This document shows, in pieces, positions 45,888 through 55,182 of a stretch of DNA of 64,000 bases. The notes beneath the pieces were generated by a model that did not search any database, was not told the origin of the DNA, and saw only the letters and a list, made by a program, of their open reading frames with translations. This stretch comes from Gordonia sp. KTR9 (GTDB lineage: Bacteria; Actinomycetota; Actinomycetes; Mycobacteriales; Mycobacteriaceae), in NCBI RefSeq assembly GCF_000143885.2, contig NC_018581.1:2232001-2296000 (forward strand), written 5' to 3'. The translations under genes and the position numbers were made by a program. Position 1 is the first letter of the stretch. The number at the start of each line of letters is the position of its first letter.

Positions 45888-46376
45888 ATGACGACGGCTG
45901 TGTGTCCCGGTTCCTTCGATCCCTTCACCCTTGGTCACCGTTACGTGGTCGAACGCGCCGCGGCGTGTTTCGACGAGGTCGTGATCACCGTGGTGGTCAA
46001 CCCCAACAAGCGCGGCATGTTCGGCGTCGACGAGCGCATCGGACTCATCGAGGAGGACTGCGCGGACCTGGCGAACGTGCGGGTCGATCGGTGGGAGGGT
46101 CTGCTCGTCGACTATCTGCGGCAAGAGTCCATCCACACGATCGTGAAGGGGCTGCGCTCCGCGGTCGACTTCGACTACGAGGTGCCGATGGCGCAGATGA
46201 ACCGCGAGCTCGCCGACGTGGAGACGATCTTCCTGCTCACCGACCCGCGTTTCGCTCACGTCTCGAGTTCGTTGGTGAAGGAAGTGGCGAAGCTGGGCGG
46301 CGACGTCTCGCCATTCCTGTCGGGACATGTGCACGACCGCCTGATGAGCCGGCTGTCAGGCGAACTGTCGGCCTGA
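45888..46376 (+). CDS. coaD: Phosphopantetheine adenylyltransferase
   Basis: A 162-aa PPAT for the penultimate step of coenzyme A synthesis. CPGSFDPFTLGH carries the T/HxGH nucleotidyl-transferase motif, and VKGLRSAVDFDYE and HVSSSLVKEV are conserved. Length matches the mycobacterial enzyme. Same-strand neighbour of rsmD and sepIVA. Confidence 0.97.
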   Translation: MTTAVCPGSFDPFTLGHRYVVERAAACFDEVVITVVVNPNKRGMFGVDERIGLIEEDCADLANVRVDRWEGLLVDYLRQESIHTIVKGLRSAVDFDYEVPMAQMNRELADVETIFLLTDPRFAHVSSSLVKEVAKLGGDVSPFLSGHVHDRLMSRLSGELSA

Positions 46377-46494
46377 TCTCGGGACATATCGCGACACACC
46401 CCACTCGCTTCACGAGTCACAAGCGCACCATTCGGCACAATAGTCACAGATTCACCAACTGTTGCAACCAGGCAAGCGCCGGATTGGGGTGGCT

Positions 46495-47346
46495 GTGTAC
46501 CGGGTATTTGAGGCTCTCGACGAGCTGGTCGCGATCGTCGAAGAGGCACGGAGTGTGCCGATGACCGCAGGCTGTGTCGTCCCGCGCGGCGACGTGCTGG
46601 AACTGCTCGACGACATCAAGGACTCCATCCCCGGCGAGCTCGACGACGCGCAGGACGTGCTCGACCAGCGCGACACGCTCATCGGCGACGCCCGCGAGCA
46701 CGCCGAGACGACGGTGGCGAAGGCGGATTCGGAGTCCGAGGCCGTCCTCGCCCACGCGCGCGCCGAGGCGGACCGCATCCTCTCCGAGGCGAAGGCGCAG
46801 GCCGACCGCATGGTCGACGAGGCCAGTGCGCACTCGAGCTCGCTCGTCGAGGACGCCTCCGAGGAGGCCCATCGCCTGCAGACGAGCGCGGCGCGGGAAT
46901 TCGAGGCCGTCACCGGCCGGGCGCGGGCCGAAGCCCAGCGCACCATCGACGCGGCCAACAACTCCTACGACAAGTCGGTGGCCGACGGCATCGCCGAGCA
47001 GCAGCGACTCGTCTCCGAGACAGAGGTGGTCGGTGCGGCGAAGTCCGAGGCGGAGCGGATCATCGACGCCGCGCACGCCGAGGCGGATCGCCTGCGCGGT
47101 GACTGCGACGTCTACGTCGACGAGAAGCTCGCTCAGTTCGAAGAGGTCCTGACCGGCACGCTGCGGTCGGTGAACCGTGGGCGGCATCAGCTGCGCACCG
47201 GTGCCGGAATGCACGACTACGTCGAGTACCCCCGGGGCGTCGACGAGTCCGCACGGCCGGAGGGTCGTGGTGACGGATCGCGCTCGCGCGAGGCATCGGC
47301 CCGCCACACCTACGACCGCGACCACGGTTCGCCGCTCGCGGTGTGA
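46495..47346 (+). CDS. sepIVA: SepIVA-type DivIVA-domain division protein
   Basis: A 283-aa coiled-coil protein. It starts YRVFEALDELVAIVEEARSVPMTAGCVVPRGDVLELLDDI, here noted by its key motif VVPRGDVLELLDD at about 39-51, followed by a long heptad-rich coiled coil to about residue 230 and a basic, disordered tail. Location just after coaD and before DUF177-rnc and the sequence resemble mycobacterial SepIVA, which helps divisome function and polar growth. GTG 46495 is preceded by GGGGTGG; GTG 46489 is an alternative. Confidence 0.85.
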   Translation: MYRVFEALDELVAIVEEARSVPMTAGCVVPRGDVLELLDDIKDSIPGELDDAQDVLDQRDTLIGDAREHAETTVAKADSESEAVLAHARAEADRILSEAKAQADRMVDEASAHSSSLVEDASEEAHRLQTSAAREFEAVTGRARAEAQRTIDAANNSYDKSVADGIAEQQRLVSETEVVGAAKSEAERIIDAAHAEADRLRGDCDVYVDEKLAQFEEVLTGTLRSVNRGRHQLRTGAGMHDYVEYPRGVDESARPEGRGDGSRSREASARHTYDRDHGSPLAV

Positions 47347-47409
47347 CACGGCTGTCGACCGGGCTCTCACGCGCCGCCGGCGTCGGTCGATCATTCCCGG
47401 AGGCGAGCG

Positions 47410-47415
47410 TATGGT
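47410..47415 (+). promoter_or_regulatory. -10 element TATGGT of the DUF177-rnc operon
   Basis: TATGGT ends 8 nt before GTG 47424; there is no Shine-Dalgarno, suggesting leaderless translation. Confidence 0.5.
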
Positions 47416-47423
47416 AGGCGTCT

Positions 47424-48086
47424 GTGGCTGATCATGCTGTGACTTCAGAGCCGTCGCGCGGTCCCGGTTCGACTCCGAAGCGCGAGCCGTTCGTGCTGGA
47501 TGTGCGTTCGCTGGGACGTCGCCCGGGAACCATGTCCGAGGTGCATCGCACCGTGCGGACACCTGAGCGGCTCGGCGTCGAGATGGTCGGAATCCCGGCG
47601 GATTCCGACGTCGACCTCGACCTCCGCCTGGAGGCGGTCTCCGAGGGAATCCTCGTCACCGGAACGGTGTGTGGTGAGACGGTCGGTCAGTGCTCGCGCT
47701 GCCTCGAGCCGGTCGACGGGACCGTGACGGTCTTCCTCACCGAGCTCTTCGCCTATCCGGACAGCGCCACCGAGCAGACGACCGACGCCGACGACGTCCA
47801 TCGCATCGCCGACGACCGGATCGACCTCGAACAGTCGATCATCGACGCGGTCGCACTCGAACTGCCGATGTCGCCGCTGTGTTCCGAGGACTGTGAGGGT
47901 CTGTGCCAGGTCTGCGGAGTCCGGCTCGCCATCGCCGAGCCGGGGCACTCGCACGAGGTCATCGACCCCCGCTGGGCGGGCCTCGCGAACAAGTTCGCCG
48001 ACCTCGCCGAGGGCGACTCGGTGTCGGCATCGGACGGCGACACCGCCGAGACCGCGGATTCCGACCGGGAACGACATCGTGACTGA
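47424..48086 (+). CDS. DUF177 / YceD protein
   Basis: A 220-aa YceD-family protein linked in bacteria to 23S rRNA processing or large-subunit assembly. The core has [10 protein letters not shown] (CxxC at about 92-95) and a C-terminal [13 protein letters not shown] zinc-like cluster. It lies directly before rnc (8-nt overlap), as in mycobacteria, with no rpmF between. The start is GTG 47424. Confidence 0.88.
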   Translation: MADHAVTSEPSRGPGSTPKREPFVLDVRSLGRRPGTMSEVHRTVRTPERLGVEMVGIPADSDVDLDLRLEAVSEGILVTGTVCGETVGQCSRCLEPVDGTVTVFLTELFAYPDSATEQTTDADDVHRIADDRIDLEQSIIDAVALELPMSPLCSEDCEGLCQVCGVRLAIAEPGHSHEVIDPRWAGLANKFADLAEGDSVSASDGDTAETADSDRERHRD

Positions 48087-48804
48087 GGTCGTGCGCGAGG
48101 GCGGACCGCGAGCCGCGCTGCTCGACGCCCTGGACACCGAGATTCGCGACGACCTCCTCACCCTGGCGCTGACCCACCGGTCCTATGCCTACGAGCACGG
48201 TGGTCTGCCCACCAACGAGCGGCTGGAATTCCTCGGCGACTCGGTGCTCGGCGTCGTCATCACCGAACGTCTCTATCTGCGATATCCCGACCGGCCCGAG
48301 GGCGAGCTGGCCAAGATCCGGGCGAGCGTCGTCAACATGCACGCGCTCGCCGACGTCGCGCGCGGGCTCGGCGACGAGGGCGGACTGGGCAAGTACCTGT
48401 TCCTCGGACGCGGCGAGGAGATGACGGGCGGTCGCGACAAGGACTCGATCCTGGCCGACGGTCTGGAATCGCTGTTCGGTGCGGTCTTCCTCAGCCATGG
48501 ACTCGAGACGTCACAGCGGGTCATCCTCCGGCTCTTCGACGAACGCATCGATCGTGCCGGTCGTCTCGGCGCCGGACTCGACTGGAAGACCTCGCTCCAG
48601 GAGTTGAGTTCCGAACGCGGGTTCGGCCCGCCGCAGTACCAGATCAGTGCGACCGGTCCTGACCACAACAAGGAGTTCACCGCCACCGCGCTGGTCGCCG
48701 GCGAGAGCCTCGGCGAGGGCGTCGGCCGGACCAAGAAGGAAGCGGAGCAGCAGGCCGCGGCGCACGCGTGGAGAGTGCTCACCGAGCGCGCCTCCGCCTC
48801 GTGA
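48079..48804 (+). CDS. rnc: Ribonuclease III
   Basis: A 241-aa RNase III that cuts double-stranded RNA in rRNA precursors. Signature [12 protein letters not shown] is at about 49-60, the second metal motif is [11 protein letters not shown], and a dsRNA-binding domain occupies about 165-236 ([20 protein letters not shown]). GTG 48079 overlaps the DUF177 stop by 8 nt. Confidence 0.96.
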   Translation: MTEVVREGGPRAALLDALDTEIRDDLLTLALTHRSYAYEHGGLPTNERLEFLGDSVLGVVITERLYLRYPDRPEGELAKIRASVVNMHALADVARGLGDEGGLGKYLFLGRGEEMTGGRDKDSILADGLESLFGAVFLSHGLETSQRVILRLFDERIDRAGRLGAGLDWKTSLQELSSERGFGPPQYQISATGPDHNKEFTATALVAGESLGEGVGRTKKEAEQQAAAHAWRVLTERASAS

Positions 48805-48840
48805 ACCTCCACCCCGTGAACGACTCGCACGTGGCGATGC

Positions 48841-49746
48841 ATGCCTGAACTACCCGAGGTCGAGACCGTCCGCATCGGTCTCGAGACCCATCTCGTCGGT
48901 CGGGTGGTGGCGTCGACCGAAGTCCTTCATCCGCGTGCGATCCGTCGTCACCTCGGCGGGGAACCGGATCTGATCGGGCGGCTCGCCGGCAAACAGGTGA
49001 CCGGGGTGCGCCGGCGCGGCAAGTACCTGTGGATCGATCTCGCCGACTCCGCCGACCGGGCGGCGCTGGTGGTCCACCTCGGGATGAGCGGCCAGATGCT
49101 GATCGCGCGGACCGGGACCCCCGACCACACGCATCTGCGGGTTCGTGCCGTCCTCGACGACGAGAACGAACTCCGCTTCGTCGACCAACGGACCTTCGGC
49201 GGTTGGCATCTCGACGACTACACCCCGGATGCGTATGCGCTCGAGAACGGCGCAGCGCCCGCCGACATCCCGATGTCGGTGGCGCACATCGCCACCGATC
49301 CCTTCGACCCCGCCTTCGATGCCGGCCGGGTCGTGGATCGCATGCGCGCCAAGCACTCCGAGATCAAACGGGTCCTCCTGGACCAGACCGTGATCTCCGG
49401 GGTCGGCAACATCTACGCCGACGAGGCGCTCTGGCGCGCGCGACTACACGGCGCGCGGATCGCCGAGACGATCAGTCGCAAGAAGCTGCGGGAGCTGATC
49501 GACGCCGTCACCGAGGTGATGGCGTCGGCCCTGAAGGTCGGCGGCACGTCGTTCGATGCCCTGTACGTGAACGTCAACGGACAGTCCGGGTACTTCGAGC
49601 GGTCTCTCAACGCCTACGGGCGGGCGGGGGAGCCGTGCCGCCGGTGCGGGGCGATCATGCGCAGGGAGCAGTTCATGAACCGCAGCTCGTTCTTCTGTCC
49701 GCGCTGCCAGCGACCGCCGAGCCGCGGGAGTGGGAGCAGGCCTTGA
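48841..49746 (+). CDS. mutM: Formamidopyrimidine-DNA glycosylase
   Basis: A 301-aa Fpg glycosylase/AP lyase removing 8-oxoG and formamidopyrimidines. [11 protein letters not shown] provides P2/E3; Lys in RRRGKYL, the H2[14 protein letters not shown] and the zinc finger CRRCG...CPRC are intact. A short basic Ser/Gly tail follows. It is the left border of the accessory segment; in mycobacteria the osmC-like gene comes next. Confidence 0.96.
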   Translation: MPELPEVETVRIGLETHLVGRVVASTEVLHPRAIRRHLGGEPDLIGRLAGKQVTGVRRRGKYLWIDLADSADRAALVVHLGMSGQMLIARTGTPDHTHLRVRAVLDDENELRFVDQRTFGGWHLDDYTPDAYALENGAAPADIPMSVAHIATDPFDPAFDAGRVVDRMRAKHSEIKRVLLDQTVISGVGNIYADEALWRARLHGARIAETISRKKLRELIDAVTEVMASALKVGGTSFDALYVNVNGQSGYFERSLNAYGRAGEPCRRCGAIMRREQFMNRSSFFCPRCQRPPSRGSGSRP

Positions 49747-50226
49747 GAAGGCCGCGACGGTACAGAGGCTGAGTCGAACCGGGCGCGAATACGGCATCGC
49801 ACGGATTCGCGCGGGCTTTACGCGTCGGGCGGCAAGCGCCCGGTGAAGGATTCGATGTTCACTCGCGCTTCGCCAAGATCGGTCCCGGCAGCCCCAGCTA
49901 CTGCAGGTACAGCATGGGCGGGACTTCGGGCGGTCGGATCCCGGCATCCGCTGGACGCGCAGCATCCGTACAAGGGCTGGCACGTTGACCCCCTACCTGT
50001 CACGGTCAAGGCGCGAAGGTCGGGGATAGCCCGTTACGAAGTCAAGTAACCGTTGGTGGCCTGGAGGTTCTGATGCCGACCGAACCTTTATAAGTGCGAT
50101 CGAAGTCATTGTCGCGTCTCCCACGGAGACGTCGGACTGAGCAGATGCTCGGTTCGGGATGGCGCACATCCAACGAGTATCGCTCGTCGATCAAAACTGT
50201 CGGTGGTTTCGTACATACTCAAAGTC
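49747..50226 (+). other. Left flank of the accessory segment, no confident gene
   Basis: These 480 nt lack a convincing gene. Frames such as 49843-50049 have mixed codon use, no ribosome-binding site and no recognisable motif; they could be remnants. TATAAG near 50087 and CATACT (50214-50219) are promoter-like. I see no integrase, tRNA or obvious direct repeat that would mark an attachment site. Confidence 0.5.
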
Positions 50227-51132
50227 ATGGTCCGGAAGATGACGCCCGCGCAGTTCAGGGCCGCGATGAACAAGCAACAACGCCAACAGAAGCAGGCGAT
50301 CGACAACCATAATCGTGAGGTCCGCCGTCACAACGCAGCGGTGAAGAAAACGGTGAAACTCTATAACCGCGACATGCGCACTTACAACGCAAAGGCTCGT
50401 GCGCACAACGCCCGGGTCGAGAATCAGCGCCGACGCCTCAACCAGGAGATTCAGAGGCTGAACTCTCGCCCGGCGGCCACGACTTTCGTCACCTACCGCT
50501 CGTCAGTCGAGACCCTTGCCCAGGCGTACGCGGCGACCGAAGCGAGCGTTTCCGGACGGACGATTTCGTCAGCAGGACGCGAGCTCGTCGACCGAGGCAG
50601 CGAGGAGGCTGCGAACAGTGCCTACCTGCTCAATGCGATGCACGGCGACGGCGCGCCTGAGGACGATCCGACCGAGAACCAGCTGCGCGGGCCGAGTATG
50701 CAGACTGAGCTCTTGAGGTTCGGGCCGGACCTCGTTGACCGGTGGACAGGTGCCTTGTTCTCCTTGAGCCCGCGCAACCCCGATGCCGCCCGCCACTTTT
50801 GCACCAGCGCGCGAGAGGTGTTGATCGCGATGATCGACGGCGCTGCTCCCGACTCCCGTGTCGCCGAGGCCGATCCGTCATGCAGCCGAACCGACAGGGG
50901 GGTGCCGACCCGACGGGCCAAGGTTGGCTACCTCCTGCGGCGCAAGGGCATTGACGAGAAGTCCATTGAGGACCTCGTCGAGCAAGACATGGACAATGTT
51001 CTCAGCCTCTTCCGCGAGTTCAACGACGGCACTCACGGGCACGCCGGAAAGTTCACGATCACCCAGCTCAACGCACTGCGCATTCGTGTGGAGTCCGCGA
51101 TCGGGTTCATATACGCCCTCTGCCAGGCTTAA
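50227..51132 (+). CDS. Accessory coiled-coil protein with possible pPIWI-associated-nuclease-like domain
   Basis: A 301-aa protein of two parts. Residues 1-85 form a basic, Gln/Asn/Arg-rich coiled coil. The rest (about 155-301) has DLVDRWTGALFSLSPRNPD, SAREVLIAMIDG, a basic KVGYLLRRKG and FNDGTHGHAGKF, a layout I associate from memory with the predicted pPIWI-associating nuclease family; this was not searched. Putative active residues would be the Arg/His/Asp of these motifs. The start is ATG 50227; CATACT ends 7 nt before it, suggesting a leaderless message; a longer frame starts at 50203. Codon use is less GC3-rich than in neighbours. It lies 164 nt upstream of the 37-aa ORF and TrlF gene and could act with them. 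Confidence 0.55.
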   Translation: MVRKMTPAQFRAAMNKQQRQQKQAIDNHNREVRRHNAAVKKTVKLYNRDMRTYNAKARAHNARVENQRRRLNQEIQRLNSRPAATTFVTYRSSVETLAQAYAATEASVSGRTISSAGRELVDRGSEEAANSAYLLNAMHGDGAPEDDPTENQLRGPSMQTELLRFGPDLVDRWTGALFSLSPRNPDAARHFCTSAREVLIAMIDGAAPDSRVAEADPSCSRTDRGVPTRRAKVGYLLRRKGIDEKSIEDLVEQDMDNVLSLFREFNDGTHGHAGKFTITQLNALRIRVESAIGFIYALCQA

Positions 51133-51234
51133 TACCCGCCGTCGGTCTTGCAGAGCCTATGGTCACGCACTGAGTGACCACATGGTTTCTGAGGCAGTCG
51201 GTCTCGGCTCCCAAGCTCTGTCGGTACCCACCGA

Positions 51235-51240
51235 TACGAT
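51235..51240 (+). promoter_or_regulatory. Possible -10 element TACGAT before the small ORF-trlF pair
   Basis: TACGAT fits TANNNT and would start transcription near 51247, giving a leader of about 50 nt for the 37-aa ORF. A small TCGGT/ACCGA repeat (51221-51234) precedes it. Confidence 0.35.
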
Positions 51241-51296
51241 GACTCCTCAATGAGGTGCTCGCTATCTGCGGTGCGCCGGGTCTCGAAAGGGAGTGT

Positions 51297-51410
51297 ATGT
51301 CGAAGATCGTTACTCGGACTCGGCGCCGCAAAACAGGCGAAGGGGCGACGAATCGCAAGATCAACACGCAGCGGGCTGTGAATTTTCAACCTAAGGCGTA
51401 CTCGGCGTGA
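51297..51410 (+). CDS. 37-aa basic small ORF coupled to trlF
   Basis: ATG 51297, with GGGAG just upstream, opens a 37-codon frame ending at TGA 51408-51410. The peptide is very basic (MSKIVTRTRRRKTGEGATNR at its start) with no hydrophobic segment. Its stop shares bases with the GTG start of the TrlF gene at 51407 (GTGA), the same coupling seen in operons in this window, so it is probably translated. It may be a cofactor, inhibitor or translational leader; no homologue is known to me. Confidence 0.55.
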   Translation: MSKIVTRTRRRKTGEGATNRKINTQRAVNFQPKAYSA

Positions 51411-54175
51411 CCAGTCTTGATTTGAGCGAATCGTCAGCTGAAGCTTCTGACGAACACGGGGCCGCCAACCTCTCCGTAACGAGTCGAGGCGTCGGTGGTC
51501 GTTGGTGGAGTCTGGACATCCACGCGCACTCGCCAGCGTCGTTCGACTACGGCGGTCTCCCTGATGTTCGAAGCGATGCTCCGAAGCCAACTTTTAAAGA
51601 GTGGATCCGGGCGTATAGCGACGCAGGCGTCAATGGCATCGTCGTCGCTGATCACAACACGCACGAGGGGATCGAGCAAGCGCGTGCTGCGCTTGCGGAG
51701 CTGATCGACGAGGACCAAAGGTTCTCGACACTTGTGATCTTCCCCGGCGTGGAATTGACAGTGACCGGCGGGATACATGCTCTCGCTATCTTCGACCCAG
51801 AAAGCCCGGCCGAGATCGTCAACCAAACGTTAACGCTCTGCCAATACAAGGGCACTCGAGGGGCCAGCGACCAAACAGCCGAGGTGACGGTTGGGGCCGC
51901 CGCTAAGATCGTGGACGAGCTGGGCGGCCTATTCGTGCCCGCTCATGCGGATAAGAAGCACGGCGTACTCAAGATGGACTCGCGCGAGCTGGCATCCCTT
52001 GGCGAGAGTCCCTACATCTACGCTGTCGAGGTAATCGACGACGATGCGCTCGACCTTGTCGCCCCTTGGAATTGGGTGCCGCTGCTAGGGTCCGACGCAC
52101 ACCATCTCACAGTCGATTCACACCCAGACCCGGCCTCGGCCAAGGCGCCAGGCACGCACCTCACACTCGTGAAGGCCGAAACTCTCAACCTTCAAGGCCT
52201 GCGACTGGCGCTCACAGATCCGCAAGAGTCGATCCGACGGTGCCTCAAGGACTATGACGACCCAAATGTCATCGACCACGGCCACATCAACTCGCTTGAG
52301 GTCAGCCACGAAGGTGCGACGGAAACATATCGATTCGGCCCGTGGATGAACTGCCTCATCGGCGGCCGCGGAGTTGGCAAGTCGACAGTCCTCGAACTCC
52401 TCCGGTTGGCCCTGGGCCGGTCCAGCGAATTACCGCAGGGCATCGCAGTCGATCTGGTCAGGTTCGATCCCCAATGCGAGCCGGAGCAGCAGTGGTGGGG
52501 TTCCGGAACTCGGATAACTGTCAATTACACGAAGGATGGACGTCCACTGAAGGTGACATGGCTTGGGTCGGACCCTACGCATTCGAAGATCGAACTGTGG
52601 GATGGATCTAAATGGGAGGTGCAGGCTGGGCGCGTGTACGACCGTGCGCCGGTCCGTGTCTTCAGCCAGAAGCAGATCTACGAGTTGGCGTCGCAGCCAC
52701 AGAGCTTTCTCGCCATCCTTGATGACATGCCGCAGATTAGGCGAGCAGAGTGGGACGAGGAGTACGAGGCGCTCCAGCTTCGTTTTAAAGGTGAGAGAAA
52801 CAAGCTGCGGCAACTGCTCGCTGAATCGGAGAAGGCTGATCGGATTCGTGGCGAACTGGAGGAAGTGCGGGGCCGACTGCGTCACCTCGAGGAAGTCAAA
52901 GCGAGTAGTGAGTATCAGGAGCTCGAGACGCTCGAGACCCGACTTCGGCAGTCCGTGTCCGCCGAGGAGGAGGCGGTCAAGATCGAACGCGAAGCCCGTG
53001 GTCAGGCGACAATGTTGCGCGGACTTACGACCGAGTTTCTTAATGTGGCTGAATACTCGGACCGCGCGGCGTCCCTCATCCGCGCGGCGGACCTCATGGA
53101 TGAAGCTTCGCGCGAGTTGAGTACTGCGAGGTCAGCTTGGGAGGCGGGAACGGCGCATCAGCAATGGCAAGCGCGAGTCACTGAGCTCAACACGTGGCTG
53201 AGTGACCAGGGCGGGCCCTCACGCGTTGCTCCGGAGCAGACGCGACTGGATCGCCAGCGACAAGCCGAGCTGGAGAAGGAGTTGCGCTCGGTCGAGAACT
53301 CTGATGAGCACAGGGCACAACAAGAGTCTGTGATTGATGAGATTCTGACCTTAGTCATAGACAAGCGACGTGAACTCTTTGAGCGCCGAAAAGCATTTAC
53401 CAATGCCCTGAACTACTCCGGTGGATCCCTCACAAAGGTGGAGGTGTTCCATCAGGGCGACATCGGCAGGCTGGAAGGCTCGCTCCGCGACTTACTCAAC
53501 TGTCCCGACTCGTTCGACTCGGCATTTGCGAAGGATGGCATCGCGTCCTTCTTGAACTGCCACCAACCGAAGTCCCCGGGATTCGCAGATCACGTCGTCA
53601 ACTTTAAGGAGAAGCTCGTCGAGCTGGTTGAAGATGGGGTCGGTGCGCAGATTGCATCTGGGTTCAAGGTTGATTCGCGTTTCTACAACAGGTTTGCGAA
53701 CATCGACACTTTCGATCTTGTAACCGACATCATGCTGTGGTTTCCGGACGACCTCGTTTCGGTTCGCTATCGACTACGTGACGCGGGTAACTTCGTACCC
53801 GTCGATCGGGGATCTCCAGGGCAAAAGACAGCAGCATTATTGACGGTCATCCTCCAAATGGGAACGGATCCGTTGCTTTTAGATCAGCCCGAGGACGACT
53901 TAGAGAACAAATTGATCCGCCATTTGGCGGTCCAGACCCTCAAGACCATAAAGCGGAATCGCCAACTCATTATCTCGACGCACAATGCCAACGTAGTCGT
54001 GACATCCGGCTCGGAGAACATCATCGTCCTGCAACACGGGGATCTGTTGCCAGTGGTTGAGGCAGAGGGGACGTTGCAACGGGCGGCAGTGCGGGAGAAC
54101 GTCTGTGAGATTCTCGAGGGTGGCGAAGACGCCATCAAGACACGATATCGGCGCTTGATCGGATCCCTTGACTAG
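51407..54175 (+). CDS. TrlF-type PHP-phosphoesterase / SMC-like ATPase
   Basis: A 922-aa two-domain protein. The N-terminal PHP domain (about 30-265) has all metal-binding motifs: D37-x-H39-x-H41, D82-H83, E116, H180, and D230-x-H232. The ABC/SMC-type ATPase has Walker A GGRGVGKST (317-325), a coiled coil at about 445-670, signature-like GSPGQK (802-807), Walker B LLLDQPED (D826, E829) and the H-loop STHNAN (H859). This matches TrlF-type ATPases, which occur in bacterial defence islands; the mechanism is, as far as I know, poorly defined. GTG 51407 overlaps the stop of the 37-aa ORF. Codon use is AT-richer than in the core, implying horizontal transfer. Confidence 0.88.
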   Translation: MTSLDLSESSAEASDEHGAANLSVTSRGVGGRWWSLDIHAHSPASFDYGGLPDVRSDAPKPTFKEWIRAYSDAGVNGIVVADHNTHEGIEQARAALAELIDEDQRFSTLVIFPGVELTVTGGIHALAIFDPESPAEIVNQTLTLCQYKGTRGASDQTAEVTVGAAAKIVDELGGLFVPAHADKKHGVLKMDSRELASLGESPYIYAVEVIDDDALDLVAPWNWVPLLGSDAHHLTVDSHPDPASAKAPGTHLTLVKAETLNLQGLRLALTDPQESIRRCLKDYDDPNVIDHGHINSLEVSHEGATETYRFGPWMNCLIGGRGVGKSTVLELLRLALGRSSELPQGIAVDLVRFDPQCEPEQQWWGSGTRITVNYTKDGRPLKVTWLGSDPTHSKIELWDGSKWEVQAGRVYDRAPVRVFSQKQIYELASQPQSFLAILDDMPQIRRAEWDEEYEALQLRFKGERNKLRQLLAESEKADRIRGELEEVRGRLRHLEEVKASSEYQELETLETRLRQSVSAEEEAVKIEREARGQATMLRGLTTEFLNVAEYSDRAASLIRAADLMDEASRELSTARSAWEAGTAHQQWQARVTELNTWLSDQGGPSRVAPEQTRLDRQRQAELEKELRSVENSDEHRAQQESVIDEILTLVIDKRRELFERRKAFTNALNYSGGSLTKVEVFHQGDIGRLEGSLRDLLNCPDSFDSAFAKDGIASFLNCHQPKSPGFADHVVNFKEKLVELVEDGVGAQIASGFKVDSRFYNRFANIDTFDLVTDIMLWFPDDLVSVRYRLRDAGNFVPVDRGSPGQKTAALLTVILQMGTDPLLLDQPEDDLENKLIRHLAVQTLKTIKRNRQLIISTHNANVVVTSGSENIIVLQHGDLLPVVEAEGTLQRAAVRENVCEILEGGEDAIKTRYRRLIGSLD

Positions 54176-54719
54176 CCCGTCAAACACGGCCGCCACTCAG
54201 GCGTGCCCCTAGAGCGTCGCGGTCAGCGGTACGGACGTCGCCTGGCTTTGTCGCTGCGTCGCGATCACCCGGCCACGGGTGGTAACAGGCCGGAGGTCGG
54301 GTCGCGCCACTTCAGGCTCGGTCTGGTCGCAAGCGACGATCAAGATGCGGGTGGGGCAACATCTTCCCTCGGGTTGCGGTTGCGGACGTAGGGCCTGCAC
54401 GTCGCCGCCACAGACGACCTCGCGCAGATCACGCAGCCTTTAGTCGAAGCTAAACCTCTCGTCCAGTGCGTGACGCCGCCGCTCGGCTCTCTTGGAGGAC
54501 CGACCCCAACTCGGAAGACTTGCGTTGCAGTGGTTCTAGGGGCGATATGGGGATCCAGCGTAAGGGGCATCGTGCGTTTCCCAGGCTTTGAGCCGGTGTG
54601 GGAGCTGCGACGCGGTGCGGGGGCAATCACTAACTGGGAACAATTCCCGATCCGGAGCTCTTACTATTGTTCGCGATGCCGGCGGCGCCCGCCGGAGACT
54701 CTGAGAGGACCCGCCTTCG
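54176..54719 (+). other. Right flank of the accessory segment, no confident gene
   Basis: These 544 nt contain only weak frames (for example 54340-54630 minus, 54470-54958 plus) that lack start signals and known motifs. They may be degraded DNA left from insertion. I see no terminal repeat or tRNA. Confidence 0.5.
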
Positions 54720-55178
54720 ATGACCACCGAAGCCACTGCCCCCACGTCCGGGGTCCCTGCCGACCAGGTCCACACCGACCTCTGGGTCGAGCGCACGGGC
54801 ACCCGCCGTTACACCGGACGAAGCTCTCGCGGCGCCGAGGTGCTGATCGGCTCACAGGACGTCGAGGGTGTCTTCACCCCGGGCGAACTGCTCAAGATCG
54901 CACTGGCCGCCTGTACGGGGATGTCGTCGGACCGGCCGCTGGCCCGTCGCCTCGGTGACGACTACGACGCGACGATCCGGGTGAGTGGCGACGCGGACCG
55001 CGAGAACGAGGTCTACCCGCGCATCGAGGAGATCCTCGAGATCGACCTGTCCGAGCTCGAACCCGAGGCCGCGGCGCGCCTGCTCGTCGTCGTCGAACGC
55101 GCCATCGACGCGGTGTGCACCGTCGGACGTACCGTCAAGGCCGGTGCCGAGGTGGATCTGCGGATCGAGACGGACTGA
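54720..55178 (+). CDS. OsmC-family protein
   Basis: A 152-aa OsmC/Ohr-fold protein, type found after mutM in mycobacteria (Rv2923c). Cys in ALAACTGM and in AVCTVGRTV are candidate redox residues, consistent with peroxide reduction, though Ohr versus OsmC type is not resolved. ATG 54720 follows GAGAGGAC. acyP begins a few nucleotides after its stop. Confidence 0.85.
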   Translation: MTTEATAPTSGVPADQVHTDLWVERTGTRRYTGRSSRGAEVLIGSQDVEGVFTPGELLKIALAACTGMSSDRPLARRLGDDYDATIRVSGDADRENEVYPRIEEILEIDLSELEPEAAARLLVVVERAIDAVCTVGRTVKAGAEVDLRIETD

Positions 55179-55182
55179 CACG

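Noticed and set aside
49843..50049. 68-aa plus-strand ORF in the left flank
   Set aside because: Poor codon usage, no ribosome-binding site and no motif; treated as non-coding or relic.
54340..54630. 96-aa minus-strand ORF in the right flank
   Set aside because: No recognisable domain or start signals.
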